A stretch of DNA of 64,000 nt from Heloderma charlesbogerti (GCA_026122225.1 JANEZZ010002766.1:310001-374000), one strand, 5' to 3'. Counted from the stretch's first letter, positions 10,178 to 20,659 are shown. Notes: generated by a model from the sequence alone, not told the origin. Made by a program: numbers and translations.

Positions 10178-10960
10178 ACATACATGAGGCAACACAACAC
10201 TAGCAAGCATTTTCAGCATAGGCTAGAAGTGTTTGGTTCTCAGGCACAGCTTCCTGTAAACAACTTCACCTCCCAAAGTGCTTGATAACACTTTTATTCA
10301 TTAGTATGGGAAGACAAATTTTGTCTCTTTCTTTTGCTTTCTTTTTCTTTGCTGATCTGCCTGTATTGCAGATGTTTCAAACTTTTTACATAAAACTTTC
10401 TGCTCCATGCACCAGCCTTGTCTCTTTATTTGTCTTTTTCAAGTTAAACTCACTTACTTAAACCTTTCTGCCTTACACTAGTCCCAATGACACACATTTG
10501 GGATAGGCTCTTCTTCTCTTTCTAGTTACATTTTTTTCCATCTTAAAGAACTATTACATTATTGTGGCTACTTTACCCAGGTAATAAGCTCCAGGCACAA
10601 TCAGCTGCTTTTAATTTACCCTGGGGGCAACTATGGCCACGCTTTTTTCCTACAAATGTTTTTTCTTTGCCTCTTGCCTTTTTTTTCTTCTTTTTTTCTC
10701 CCTTTTCTATCTGTCTGCTACTTTCTCTATTCCCTCTTTTCTACTTGCCTTTGTCTTTTCTCCTTGTCATCCATTGGGAACCACACTTAGTATTATTTGG
10801 AATTGCAACTAACACTAATCTGCAAATATCACATATATTTTATGATATCTAAGAAATCATAAAATATACACAACAAACTTTTTCTGCAATTTAACACAAT
10901 GAATGGAAAGCACTTTTAGCACGGTAAGGCATGATGGAGCAGATCCAGCAATCATACTGC
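10178..10960 (-). other. Spacer of the inverted repeat: filler Y in reverse orientation
   Basis: The reverse complement of this spacer matches 15297-16045 (ggtaaggcatgatggagcag here, its complement at about 15305-15325; gaaccacacttagtatta here against taatactgagtgtggctc there). It is rich in T and CTTT on this strand. No coding content is seen. Confidence 0.8.
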
Positions 10961-12635
10961 TCTTCTGGCTGAAAGCTCAGGGCCCATTAAAATCAAGGGA
11001 CGGGCATACCCACACACGCAAAGAGTTCTAGGTCACCATTTTTGCATCGGCAACTCTATGCTGCATGAGTTCTGGCAGAAGGAAATCTAAAAGTCATAGA
11101 TCAAACTCAGCCTGCTGTACACTGAGCTGACTACAAACACAGACACACGGTCCACAGCGATGAGAGTTTAAGTTTATCAAAAGCTTCACAGCACTGTCCA
11201 TGGCAAGTCTTTGACAATTTAAAATTTTAGTTCATGTGCAGAGTGTCTCTAAAAAGCCCAGATGATGATGGAGACAAACAGAGAAGGCTCTGGGCAATGA
11301 AGATGAGATGTTTCCAGCAAAGGCTCTCCACTTTTGCATCAGTTTAAAAAGGGAAAGTGTGGCCCTGCACCCCTTCTGACAGGCAAGGGCCTTTAACTTT
11401 TTAGCAAGGCCTCTGTCTAAACAGAGCGGCACAGCTCAGCTCTCTAGCCGTGATGCTTTAACCTGGGCAACTCCTCTGTAAATTCTATTTTACTTCTGTC
11501 AGGTTCTCACAGACATTCTAAAAACTTACTCTTTTTTTTTTCTCTTCTAACCTGGTACACGAAAGCACTGAAACACTGAGTGCCGAAACTCAGGACGCTG
11601 GGGGGTGACGGGCATCGCCTTATACTTGCATTTTTCAGGCAGCCATTAATCTTCGGGGAGGCGGTGGGGTGATTTGCAGGACTTCAAAGGCAAGCTTCTC
11701 AGTTTGTTTGTATTTGTAAATCCCAAGCTCAAAACAGGACACGATGAGGTACAGGGCAGCCAAATTTTTGCTTTGGCACGAGCAACAAATAACTCGGGTC
11801 AGCTTTCTTCGCTGGGGTCTCAAACAGGAAAACAGTCTTAATTTAAAGTTGTAACATCACTGACAGCGTCAGCCAGCCAGCTACACAGATCTCATTGTTT
11901 TTTAAGACAGTTGCTCCAATATCTTCTTTTCTTCTCAATCAGGTTGGGTCTCCCAGCTTACACAGTTTATTGCAGCTTTCAGGAGCATGGTAGTAGCGTG
12001 ATTTTGGCTTGGCCAGGAACATGCTGTCTGGTTTCTCGGTCTCTTCAGCACACACACTTAGGCAGTGTAACACTGGACACTCAAATCAGTGAGATTTCTT
12101 CATTGCAGGGAATCCCACGGCAAAAGCTTAATGGTTACGCTCTTCAGAAATCATATAGCCGATGGTCAGTAGCTACAGGCTCTTTGCAATTCTAACACAG
12201 TTCAAAGCTAAACACGGTTACCTTGACAGAGATCTTCAACGTGGTCTCTCCGCTTCATTCTGCTTTGGGACAGTCTTATGGCACACTTTTCACTCGAAGA
12301 GGGGTCTAGCCTGTGCTCTGGGGGCTGATTCTTCACCTTTATTTTCTATTTTGCCTTTATCTTCTGGGTCTTCATTTTCAGTTTCCATTTTTTAGGGATT
12401 TCATCTCAATTAGGCGAAGTGATGATGTTGCACAACTCAGAACGTTGTGGGCAATTTTCCTGCCCCCCCTCTCTCGGCGCGCTAGGCTAACAGCTACTTC
12501 ATCGGCCTTACACCCTCACGCTCCCACGCTTTGTTAAAAGCCAGGCTGTCCTGCAACATTTCTCTAATTAACAGCCACAGATCTTGTTCTTTTTTCCTCT
12601 CAGCTCGACCTTGAGCCTTTTGCTGTTTTCTCTCT

Positions 12636-13524
12636 CTATTCTGAATCTTTTTTTAAAAAAACCTTTTTCCTTCTTTGTTTGACATACATCTCAAGGGGGT
12701 GCAAGTCTTGAGCAGTAGACGATGACTGATGAGCAGTAGACGAGCTCGCCTCCTCTTTTTTGTGAGAACACATCTTTTTAAGGGTCACTGCCGATTTTAT
12801 TAAATCTTCTGCCCAACACTTCAGTTCTTCAGTTTCTTTTATTAATGCTGATTGAGGTGTAAGAGGGGAACCTCCCGATCCCGTAGAGATGAAAGTCTCG
12901 GCAGACAATATGTGGGAGTTGAGGACCGTAGCTGAAATCGGTGAATTACTGCCGGTGGGGCTTGAAACTGATGTCGACAGTTCTAAGTCAAAGCGAGGGG
13001 CAATGCCTCTGTAGGGGGGATGGCAGGGGCTCAGGAGCCACAGGATCTGGATCTCGACGGGGCGGTCTTACAGTAACATGGGCCCGTGGTGGAAGCAGGG
13101 CACAAGCAGGTGGAAATGCCGTTAGCTCTGCCAGATCTTCACACGGGGCTTCTAACACTGGTTGTAATTTCTTTTTGGCCAATTTTTCTTTTCTGAGCAC
13201 CAAAACTTTTGCCTGGGATTCTAGGCATTTCTTTAGCCATGGAGGACAAGCGCGGACTATGGAATCTCACGAGTTTATGTAGGGAAATTGGTCGGGGTGC
13301 CCAGGTCTCCCAACCACAATGGCATATACACGGCTGATTTTGCTGGGCTCTAAAGAGCCTTTAGTAGGCCATCCTACACTAAAAGACGGCCACTCTATTT
13401 CATACAAAGTCTGCAACCGTTGAGGATTCATGGGGAGGTCCCCATAATCTCCACTAAAACCTTTCTTAACATTTGCTAGCATACATCCCAAGGGGGTGCA
13501 AGGTTTGCTTCCCCCACCACCCAT
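12636..13524 (-). pseudogene. gag: gag remnant, inverted copy
   Basis: The minus-strand frame 13267-13524 is the 85-residue counterpart of the forward matrix fragment with about seven replacements and an earlier stop. The frame 12636-12908 matches the Ser/Thr-rich part almost exactly. The two stretches are in different frames, as in the forward copy. Confidence 0.75.
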
Positions 13525-14267
13525 AGCCTCCCTCCTAAATTGAAGACAGACACAATTAGGGAATGGGGATTGGTCAGTGAGTAAGGGGTCTCACTGGCCG
13601 ACACAAGAGGATTTTACACACCATGCACTTTGCTACTGGCCTGGGCACCCGGACGGTCAACAGTATGCGTCAGAAACCGCAGTAGCCACTCACACAATCA
13701 TCAATCTCTCCACTGCATCCATATGTCCCTGCCACCCACTTTTCCCACTTTTTACCAGAGCGGAAAGCGGCTTCCCCAGCTTCCTCAGCTTCCTACTGAG
13801 TACAGGCGTGCTGGGTACTGGCGCCCACTCGGGGGTGTGATCAGGCCCCCCTTCTACCCGCAAGGAGTAGGTTCTTTTTGTATACGTATACCACCAACAC
13901 TGACCTTCTTCATAAGGCGGGGCCCTCTTTTTTTCTGCCCAGTGGCCTTTCTCCCTAAAGGCGGGGCCCTCTTTTTCCCATATACTTGCCTTTCTCCTGA
14001 AGGCTTCCAATGTGGGTTTCAACTCAATTGCAGCTGCGATACAGATAGGGCTCAAGTTCCTTCCTCCGCTTCCCAAGGTTCTCTTGCTGCTCGCTGCCAT
14101 TTGGGCGATCCCGGTGCAGGCTTTCTCCCATTCACTCGACAAAAAGGTCGGTGGCGCCAAGAAAGGGAGGCATGCGCCGAGCTCGTCTTCCCGGTGCGGC
14201 AATTAAGAGCAGGCAACTGCCACCTCTCTGTCTCAGAGCCTGCCACATCGTGTCACGGCACCATTTA

Positions 14268-14698
14268 TGTTGCAGAACCCAGAGTCAGAGAGACCACGGA
14301 GTGAAGGAAAAAGAGATTCTTTATTTAACGCGCGGGCTTAAGGCTGGAATCATTTCCAAAGAGCCAGAAGCCCCGAAATACATCAGCACATTGTTTTTAT
14401 AGACATTGTGACACATATGAAACGGCTCCTCCTCCCCCTCCCGCGTGGGGTTGCAGTCCTCAACATTTCTTCTCCCAGCACCATTGTTTATAATACAAGA
14501 ACTGGGTTATAGGATAGCCATGATAAGGAGAGAACAGCAGAGAACAAGATATACAATTGTATGACCTTTGACAAGATAAGGAATTCCTGTGTCTCGTCAG
14601 CTTACAACAATATATTCAAGGGAGAAACAGCTCAGCAAGAACATGAAGCATGATACTGCATGAGGCTACTTAGTCTGACCCCCGATATGGCTGCTACA
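14268..14698 (-). repeat. Third LTR, inverted, inside the provirus
   Basis: 431 bp, the reverse complement of the outer LTRs, with a deletion of about 10 bp (the repeated ctgttctctt stretch is shorter) and scattered substitutions. It is more diverged from the two outer LTRs than they are from each other. The adjacent primer site at 14246-14263 is mutated. Confidence 0.85.
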
Positions 14699-15296
14699 AA
14701 ACCAGACAGCATGTTCCTGGCCAAGCCAAAATCACGCTACTACCATGCTCCTAGAAGCTGCAATAAACTGTGTAAGCTGGAAGACCCAACCTGATTGAAA
14801 AGAAAAGAAGATATTGGAGTAACTGTCTTAAAAAACAGTGAGATCTGTGTAGCTGGCTGGCTGACGCTGTTAGTGATGTTACAACTTTAAATTAAGACTG
14901 TTTTCCTGTTTGAGACCCCAGCGAAGAAAGCTGACCTGAGTTATTTGTTGCCTGTGCCAAAGCAAAGATTTAGCTGCCCTGTACCTCATCGTGTGTCCTG
15001 TCCTGTTTTAAGCTTGAGATTTACTAATACAAACAAACTGAGAAGCTTGCCTTTGAAGTCTTGCAAATCACCCCACCGGCTCCCCGAAGAAGATTAATGG
15101 CTGCCTGAAAAATGCAAGTATAAGGCGATGCCCATCACCCCCCAGCATCCTGAGTTTCGGCAATTTGCTTTCGTTTACCAAGTTGAAAGAGAAGAGAAAA
15201 AAAGTGTGTGCGCGTGCGTGTGTGTGGGCGTGCGATATTGTAAATCCCTGGCTAGCTTGTCTAGTGATAAATAGCCCCGAGAGCTTTCCCCCCCTA
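14699..15296 (+). other. Filler X, third partial copy
   Basis: Starts at the internal point equal to 9184 (aaaccagacagcatg) and follows 9184-9690 forward with roughly 3-5% substitutions, then diverges into a (gt)n-rich stretch near 15205-15230 before joining filler Y. Non-coding. Confidence 0.75.
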
Positions 15297-16045
15297 ATTG
15301 CTGGATCTGCTCCATCATGCCTTACCATGCAAAAAGTGCTTTCCATGCATTGTGTTAAATTGCAGAAAACGTTTGTTGTGTATATTTGCAGATTTAGTGT
15401 TAGTTGCAACTCCAAATAATACTGAGTGTGGCTCCCAATGAATGACAAAAGAAAGACAAAAGCAAGTCGAGAAAGACAGAGGCAAGTAGAAAAAACCAGA
15501 GAAACAGAGAAAGTAGCAGACAGATAGAGAAAGAAAAAAAAGAAGAAAGAAAAGGCAAGAGGCAAAGAGAAAGAACATATGTAGAGAAGAAGCGTGGCCA
15601 TAGTTGCCCCAGGATGAGTTAAAAGCAGCTGATCGTGCCTGGAGCTTATTACCTAGGGTAAAGTAGCCACAATAATGTAATAGTTCTTTAAGATGAAAAA
15701 AAATGTAACTAAAAGAGAAAAAAAGCCTATCCCAAATGTGTGTCATTGGGACTAGTGTAAGGCAGAAAGGTTTAAGTAAGTGAGTTTAACTTAAAAAAGA
15801 CAAGGCTGGTGCATAGAGCAGAAAGTTTTACGTAAAAAGTTTGAAACATGATCTGCAATACAGGCAAATCAGCAAGAAAAAAAAGCAAAAGAAAGAGAGA
15901 AATTTGTCTTCCCATATTAATAAATGAAAGTGTTATCAAGCACCTTAGGAAGCAAAGTTGTTTATAGAAAGCTGTGCCTGAGAACCAAACACTTCTAGCC
16001 TATGCTAAAAATGCTTGCTAGTGTTGTGCTGCCTCATGAGTAACA
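15297..16045 (+). other. Filler Y, forward copy
   Basis: Purine-rich DNA (runs of gaaag/aaaga at 15440-15570 and 15690-15910) that matches the inverted-repeat spacer in reverse complement. The long minus-strand open frames across it (15068-15601, 15315-15746) are low-complexity artefacts of the purine runs. Confidence 0.6.
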
Positions 16046-16190
16046 TGTATGGTATAAAACCCATTTAGCCCAATAGCTCGTGGTTCAGAGAAGCTGTCTG
16101 ATCCAACCATTAGGTACGCCTGTGTGCTGTAAGTTACCCAATAAAGTCTCCTTGTAAATAAACTCCCCCTGTGCTAGAATCCCAAAACAC
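16046..16190 (+). promoter_or_regulatory. Possible embedded promoter/poly(A) unit (partial LTR of another element)
   Basis: A TATA-like tataaaac at about 16052 is followed some 85 bases later by an AATAAA signal (cccaataaagtctcc at about 16138-16152). This is the spacing of a retroviral U3-R boundary. The sequence does not match the outer LTRs. Could be coincidence in A-rich DNA. Confidence 0.4.
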
Positions 16191-16560
16191 AAGCGGAGCT
16201 AGAGCGCCTCACCCAGTATCAAACCCTGCTGTTAGAAGCCATGAAAGCAGGTATAAAGAAGTCAGTTAATATGACCAAAGTGTCTAAAGTGCTGCAAGGT
16301 GCCACCGAGGCCCCAGAGCATACTTGGAGCGTCTTTTAAATGCCTATCGCCAGTATACCCCCCTCGACCCAGAGGCCCAAGAAGACGTAGATGAAAGAAA
16401 AAATAGAAAAAGACCCAGCAGACGCAGAGGCACAGTGTGCCCAGTGTGGACAATCGGACATTGGTGGCATGAATGCCCAAATAAAATGAATCAAATACAC
16501 AAAGGAAAAAAACCAAACGGGCCAGAACGGGCGAGAGAGAAGACAGCTTGAAAGGGGCCA
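16191..16560 (+). pseudogene. gag: gag remnant, capsid C-terminus and nucleocapsid
   Basis: About 16196-16340 reads as the end of a gammaretroviral capsid (an acidic/Leu helix, then NMTKVSKVLQG), stops at a TAA, and resumes in another frame at 16324 (LLNAYRQYTP). A basic stretch follows, then a CCHC zinc-knuckle signature whose first and second halves lie in different frames around 16436-16475. The nucleocapsid knuckle normally binds genomic RNA; here it is broken by a frameshift. Confidence 0.7.
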
Positions 16561-16960
16561 TGACATTAACTGTGAGAGGCCGTGACACTGACTTCATAAT
16601 TGACACTAAAGTGGCCTCAAGAGCAAGCAAACGTTAGCCTTAAACAAGAAGTCCAAACACTAGGCGAAGTTCTTCAAGCCCAGCATCACTTTGTCTTAGA
16701 AAATAAGCCATTCCCATCACAGAAGTTCATCCTTTCCAACCAGAAAATGAAGTATGAGTTAAAGAGGGAAAAATAACCCTTTAACTCCCAAGTGAAGAAG
16801 ACCAAAAACTGTCATACTTTCCACCCCCGCAGCTATGAAAGCAGCTGGAGTTAAACCCTGGATACATTAGACACGAGTCAAAAGAGCAAGAAGCGGGGAG
16901 TAGACTGTAAACAGAAATCCTGAAAATCCTTTAAAAATCATTCTGAAGAAGCAGTAAGAA
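16561..16960 (+). pseudogene. pol: pol remnants: protease start and integrase C-terminus
   Basis: 16563-16620 reads like the start of a retroviral aspartic protease (LTVRGRDTDFIIDT), but the Gly of the catalytic Asp-Thr-Gly is Lys, so it would be inactive. About 16725-16880 carries broken pieces of a gammaretroviral integrase C-terminal region (a PFQPE-like stretch, then AMKAAGVKPWIH before a stop). Reverse transcriptase, RNase H and the integrase core are missing between these two, a deletion of most of pol. Confidence 0.6.
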
Positions 16961-16968
16961 GACTTAGG

Positions 16969-17098
16969 CTAGACCCTACTGCAGCTTGCCAGTTGAATAG
17001 CTGCCCTGCGTACGGTCAGACCTGCAGCTAGAGAATTGAAGAGAGGGACTAGACCCTACTGCAGCTTGCCAGGTAAAAAGCTGCCCAGCGTACGGTCA
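16969..17098 (+). repeat. 80-bp tandem duplication
   Basis: ctagaccctactgcagcttg starts at 16969 and again at 17049, and gcgtacggtcaga ends both units. It lies between the pol and env remnants. Confidence 0.85.
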
Positions 17099-17118
17099 GA
17101 TCCCAAAGAAGATCAAAC

Positions 17119-17830
17119 ATGCGTGTTGTAGTGTTAGTAGTGTTGCATTGTGTTTCCTTAATAAGGTGCAAAAAAAGGGGGGCCAGCCCCTAGAAGGGGA
17201 AGTTTGTCCCAGCAATTCGCTGATAATTACTGGCTTCACCTAGCTAACATCACTAGAATAAAACATTTTTGTTTGCCAAAAGATATACCTGCAAACAGGC
17301 TTATTAGCTCTTGTCTAATCCCTGTCTGTAGACATCCTGGAAAAATTCAAAAAGATACCATGTTACGCAATTATGGTATAAACTTGATTTATTCCCAAAA
17401 TGCTGATTGGGGCGTGGTTGCAAAGATCCTACCCCCTACAGAATTTACTTTACCCACCCCCATCGTTGCTGGAACAAATGCTATGTGTGCACAAATGCTT
17501 AATTGTCAAAAATTTTCCGGAAAATATAAAGCTATCCCTCGACCCCCTTCCACTGTAATGGCAATGCTATAAATAAACAGATCAACAATCTGCATGCATA
17601 ATATAGTGGCTAACATAACAATGGGACAAAACAATTGGCTAATTTGGTTAACCCCTTGGCTTCCAGATCTTACCTAGCTTAAAAAGCATTGTTCATCCTA
17701 ATTCTACCAGTGTTGTTCATAGAGATACTGTTATGCCTTTGCATAATATGCACTGTTTAACCAATCTGTTTTATGTCTTGGCTAGTAAAACTGCCGCCCT
17801 CTATGCTCTAATAGCTCAACAAGATATTAA
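17119..17830 (+). pseudogene. env: env remnants
   Basis: 17119 opens with ATG and a hydrophobic stretch (MRVVVLVVLHCVSLIR) that could be a signal peptide. The overlapping frame 17204-17572 (122 residues) includes NYWLHLANITRIKHFC with an N-glycosylation site and several cysteines, as in retroviral surface glycoproteins. 17590-17830 has short membrane-proximal-like scraps with stops. Position before the polypurine tract supports env; the similarity itself is weak. Confidence 0.5.
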
Positions 17831-17927
17831 GTAAAAAGGTTGCTATAAGAGTCCTGTGTTATGCTTCGCAAACCAGAATGTCTATTTGTGTAATGAAATG
17901 CTATAATTGTAATGAAATTATGCATTT

Positions 17928-17937
17928 AAGGGGGGAA
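17928..17937 (+). promoter_or_regulatory. Polypurine tract
   Basis: aaggggggaa directly precedes the TG of the 3' LTR, the expected plus-strand primer site in reverse transcription. Confidence 0.85.
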
Positions 17938-18381
17938 TGTAGCAGTCAAATCAGGGGTCAGACTAAGAAGCCTCATGCAGTCTCATGCTTCATGTTCTTG
18001 CTGAGCTCTTTCTCCCTTGAATATATTGTTGTAAGCTGACAAGACACAGGAATTCCTTATCTTGTCAAAGGTCATACAATTGTATATCTTGTTCTCTGCT
18101 GTTCTCTTCTGTTCTCTCCTTATCAAGGCTACCCTATAACCCAGTTCTTGTATTATAAACAATGGTGCTAAGAGAAGAAATGTTGAGAACTGCAACCCCA
18201 CATGGGAGGGAGAAGAGGAGCCGTTTCCTATGTGTCACAATATCTATAAAAACAATGTGCTGATGTAAATCGGAGCTTCTGGCTCTTTGGAAAAGATTCC
18301 AGCCTTCAGCCCGTGCGTTAAATAAAGAAGAATCTCTTTTTCCTTCACTCCGTGGTCTCTCTGACTCTGATTTCTGCTACA
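17938..18381 (+). repeat. 3' LTR of the endogenous retrovirus
   Basis: 444 bp with TATA box (tataaa, 18245-18250) and AATAAA (18321-18326), ending gctaca at 18381. A 3-bp gaa duplication after the poly(A) signal distinguishes it from the 5' LTR. Confidence 0.9.
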
Positions 18382-18426
18382 AAACTGGGATTAAGTTGGG
18401 AGGAATTGCTTCATGGTGTCTTAAAC
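18382..18426 (+). repeat. Target duplication and host 41-bp tandem unit, right side
   Basis: Starts with AAAC (the 4-bp duplication) and then repeats the 41-bp unit found twice on the left side; the 45 bases equal 6473-6517. Confidence 0.85.
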
Positions 18427-19069
18427 TGGGCTTTAGTTGGAAGTGTAGGAAGCTGTGGAGGCGACAGGCAGCCAGAGAGATGATTGTACAATGAAAAACA
18501 GGCCACGTATGCTCACTCTTTGGCCATCTCCTAAGTAAGGTAAGCCCAAGAAATCCAAACCCAACCTATGAGAATTTCTTTGAAATTTCTTCACCATCAA
18601 ATCTCTTTTCAAAAGCAATTTCTCTTCTATCAAATGGAATGAGAATGGTCGAAAAAAATGTGGGGGAAATTTTTGGCACAGCACTATTTTGAAGTCAGCG
18701 GTAAACCTGGCTGCGTAGGGAGGAAGCCCTATTGGGGTTAGATGGTAAAACTAGAAGCCTACCAGACATGATTACCTAGGTTCTGCCAACCATGCTGCCA
18801 GATAGATAACCGTAAGATCTTAATGAAGACTGATTTGTTGGCTGAGAGGAACAGAACTTAAATTTTACTGCAAAATATGCTAGCCACTATTTCTATTGTG
18901 CTTCTAATCATCCTAATTGCATTATATGTAGCCATATATTTCCCTTGTTTTATCATTTCAAAGTTTTGCTATTCTCTAATACTGTTGGAGCAATAAATAT
19001 ATATTTTGTGGTACTGCTTTGTGTGTGAGGGGTTTCAGGGACCACAACCCATATCAATTAATTCTGAAG
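18427..19069. other. Intergenic DNA, nothing recognised
   Basis: No gene or known repeat recognised. Confidence 0.5.
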
Positions 19070-19420
19070 CCCAGAACACTCAGCTAGGATTTACACTTCT
19101 GTTGCTGCGTGGGGTCTGTCTATACAGCTGCTGTTTTCTTGCTTGGTCAGGTGAATCACAGGGCTTCATGACATGGAGCTTTTATCCCGCGATTGAGATG
19201 GCTCCTTCACGGAAGTTTGTGGGCTCTTTACACAATGCAGTGATCATCCCAGGCATCTCCTGCACTAAATGCCTTTTGTTCCATTTTTAAATAGATTGCC
19301 GATAAATGAGCTATCAAATTACCCTATTGTGTTCCACTTCAGTTTCCTCTGTGAAAAAAGTTAAAGCAGCAAGAAGAGGAGTGAGATCAATGAAAGATGA
19401 TGGAACTCAGATACAGGGAG
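19070..19420. repeat. MITE relative of the 40.6/41.3-kb pair
   Basis: ggagcttttatcccgcgatt, gaagtttgtgggctcttt and catctcctgcactaaatg match the elements at 40607-41010 and, inverted, at 21771-22125 and 41275-41660. Terminal repeats are not clear here. Confidence 0.65.
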
Positions 19421-19841
19421 AAGGGGAGGAGGGAAAGGTCTGCACTAGCTCCAGCTTCCGGACCAGCCTCGAGGGCAGCCCCACACAGAGAGCATTGCAG
19501 CTTTATGTGGGGACCCCAGCCTTAGAGGAGGGGTGTTATACCAAAGGCTGGCCCTCTGGTGTTGCCCAGATGGCCACCCCCACCCCCTTCCCTCCGTCCA
19601 ACAATCGGTTTCCAGCCTGTTGCACATCCCCCCCTTCTAAAAGGTAGAAATGCCTCTCCTAAGACTTTGTTAGTGGCAGTAAGCTAAAAACTAACATATG
19701 CTGGTATTTTCGGTAGTTTGGCCATGCCGCTTTTTGCCTTCAGCCCCACACACCACTGGAATGCGGCTCCCAAAAGCTTCTCCAGAACAGTATTTGGCCC
19801 TTGGGCTGAAAGAGATTCAACACCTCTGCCTTAGAGGTCCT

Positions 19842-19974
19842 ACATTTAGGGTGCAATCCCATGCAGGTTTAGACAGGAAAAGGTCCTACAACTCCCAGCA
19901 TTTGCCAGCCAGCATAGGTGGGAGTTGTAGGACTTTTTCCTGTCTAAACCTGCATAGGATTGCACCCTAAATGT
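19842..19974. repeat. Near-perfect palindromic MITE
   Basis: A 56-bp left stem (from acatttagggtgcaatccc to gtcctacaactccca) pairs with the right stem (tgggagttgtaggac... to ...gattgcaccctaaatgt) with only two mismatches by eye, around a loop of about 20 bases. Youngest-looking copy of the family at 3699-3815 and 62833-62962. Confidence 0.85.
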
Positions 19975-20659
19975 TTTCCATATTCTGCACACTAGTGATC
20001 CCACAGTGTACACTCTTGGACTATATTCAGGGGTATAGAAGATGCGGAAGACGTAATAATAGGGGAAAGGCTGCACAGACTGAGCAGATGGAAATGGACA
20101 GAAGGGATCAATATTTCCAAGGAAACACCAACACTGAGTATATAGATGGAATTCTCTCCCAGTTTTTTAAATGAAAGAGAGATGAGGAATGGGATGATTT
20201 CTCATGTCAAAAGAGGGGAAATAATAGCCTCCTTTAGGTTTGAAGGGAGAAGAAAAGAGACAGACTGAAAATATGTCCTGGATGAGAAAGCATGGAAAGG
20301 ACAATAGCAACAAACAAGACAGAATAAATGTACGGCAGCAGAGGACACGGACCCTGTATTTTTCATAGCCTGTGATCCAGAGGGAATTTTGGCAGGTGCA
20401 GCTGATCCACAGAGGTAAATAAACAGCTGCTTCCTGGTCCAGAATCTCCAAAGCACCAGATGCCCAACTTCTATCGCATCTGATCACCCTCAGTATACAG
20501 CTGCCTAGTAAATCAGGAAACGGTGGTCTAAGCAGAATACGTTGAACTATTTAAAATAGCACGGTTTCTCAATCCTTATGTTTGTGGGGAAACGTCTTAG
20601 AAAGAAGAAGGGGGCTGTGTGAGGGGCTTCTTGCAAATGGGGCAAGGATCCAGTGATAC

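Larger units (their letters stand above)
11048..14698 (-). repeat. Right arm of the giant inverted repeat
   Basis: Reverse complement of 6518-10175, containing filler X (11048-12600), gag (12636-13524), leader and a full LTR (14268-14698). At 14698 the LTR terminus abuts aaaccagacagc, which equals internal provirus sequence at 9184, not host DNA. Confidence 0.9.
6518..18381 (+). mobile_element. Defective class I endogenous retrovirus with internal inverted duplication
   Basis: Bounded by two direct LTRs (6518-6958, 17938-18381) starting TGTAGCAG and ending with CA, and flanked by a 4-bp AAAC duplication. It has a tRNA-His primer site (6963-6980) and a polypurine tract ending at 17937. The gag pieces are gammaretrovirus-like. 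The order is: LTR, leader, gag N-terminal part and filler X in forward orientation (to about 10175); filler Y reversed (about 10178-10960); X, gag and LTR reversed (about 11048-14698); then X and Y forward again, the gag C-terminal part, protease stub, integrase tail, env scraps and LTR. No reverse transcriptase or RNase H domain is present. Frames are broken throughout, so it cannot replicate by itself. Confidence 0.85.

Noticed and set aside
9023..12195. Identical short proteins (94, 77, 74, 62 and 66 codons) on both palindrome arms
   Set aside because: Identity of these frames reflects near-identical DNA of the inverted arms, not protein conservation; the third DNA copy at 14.7-15.2 kb does not preserve them.
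15068..15746. Long minus-strand open frames (177 and 143 codons), Phe/Ser/Leu-rich
   Set aside because: They translate purine runs of the provirus filler read on the other strand; low complexity, no domain, and the inverted copy does not keep them.
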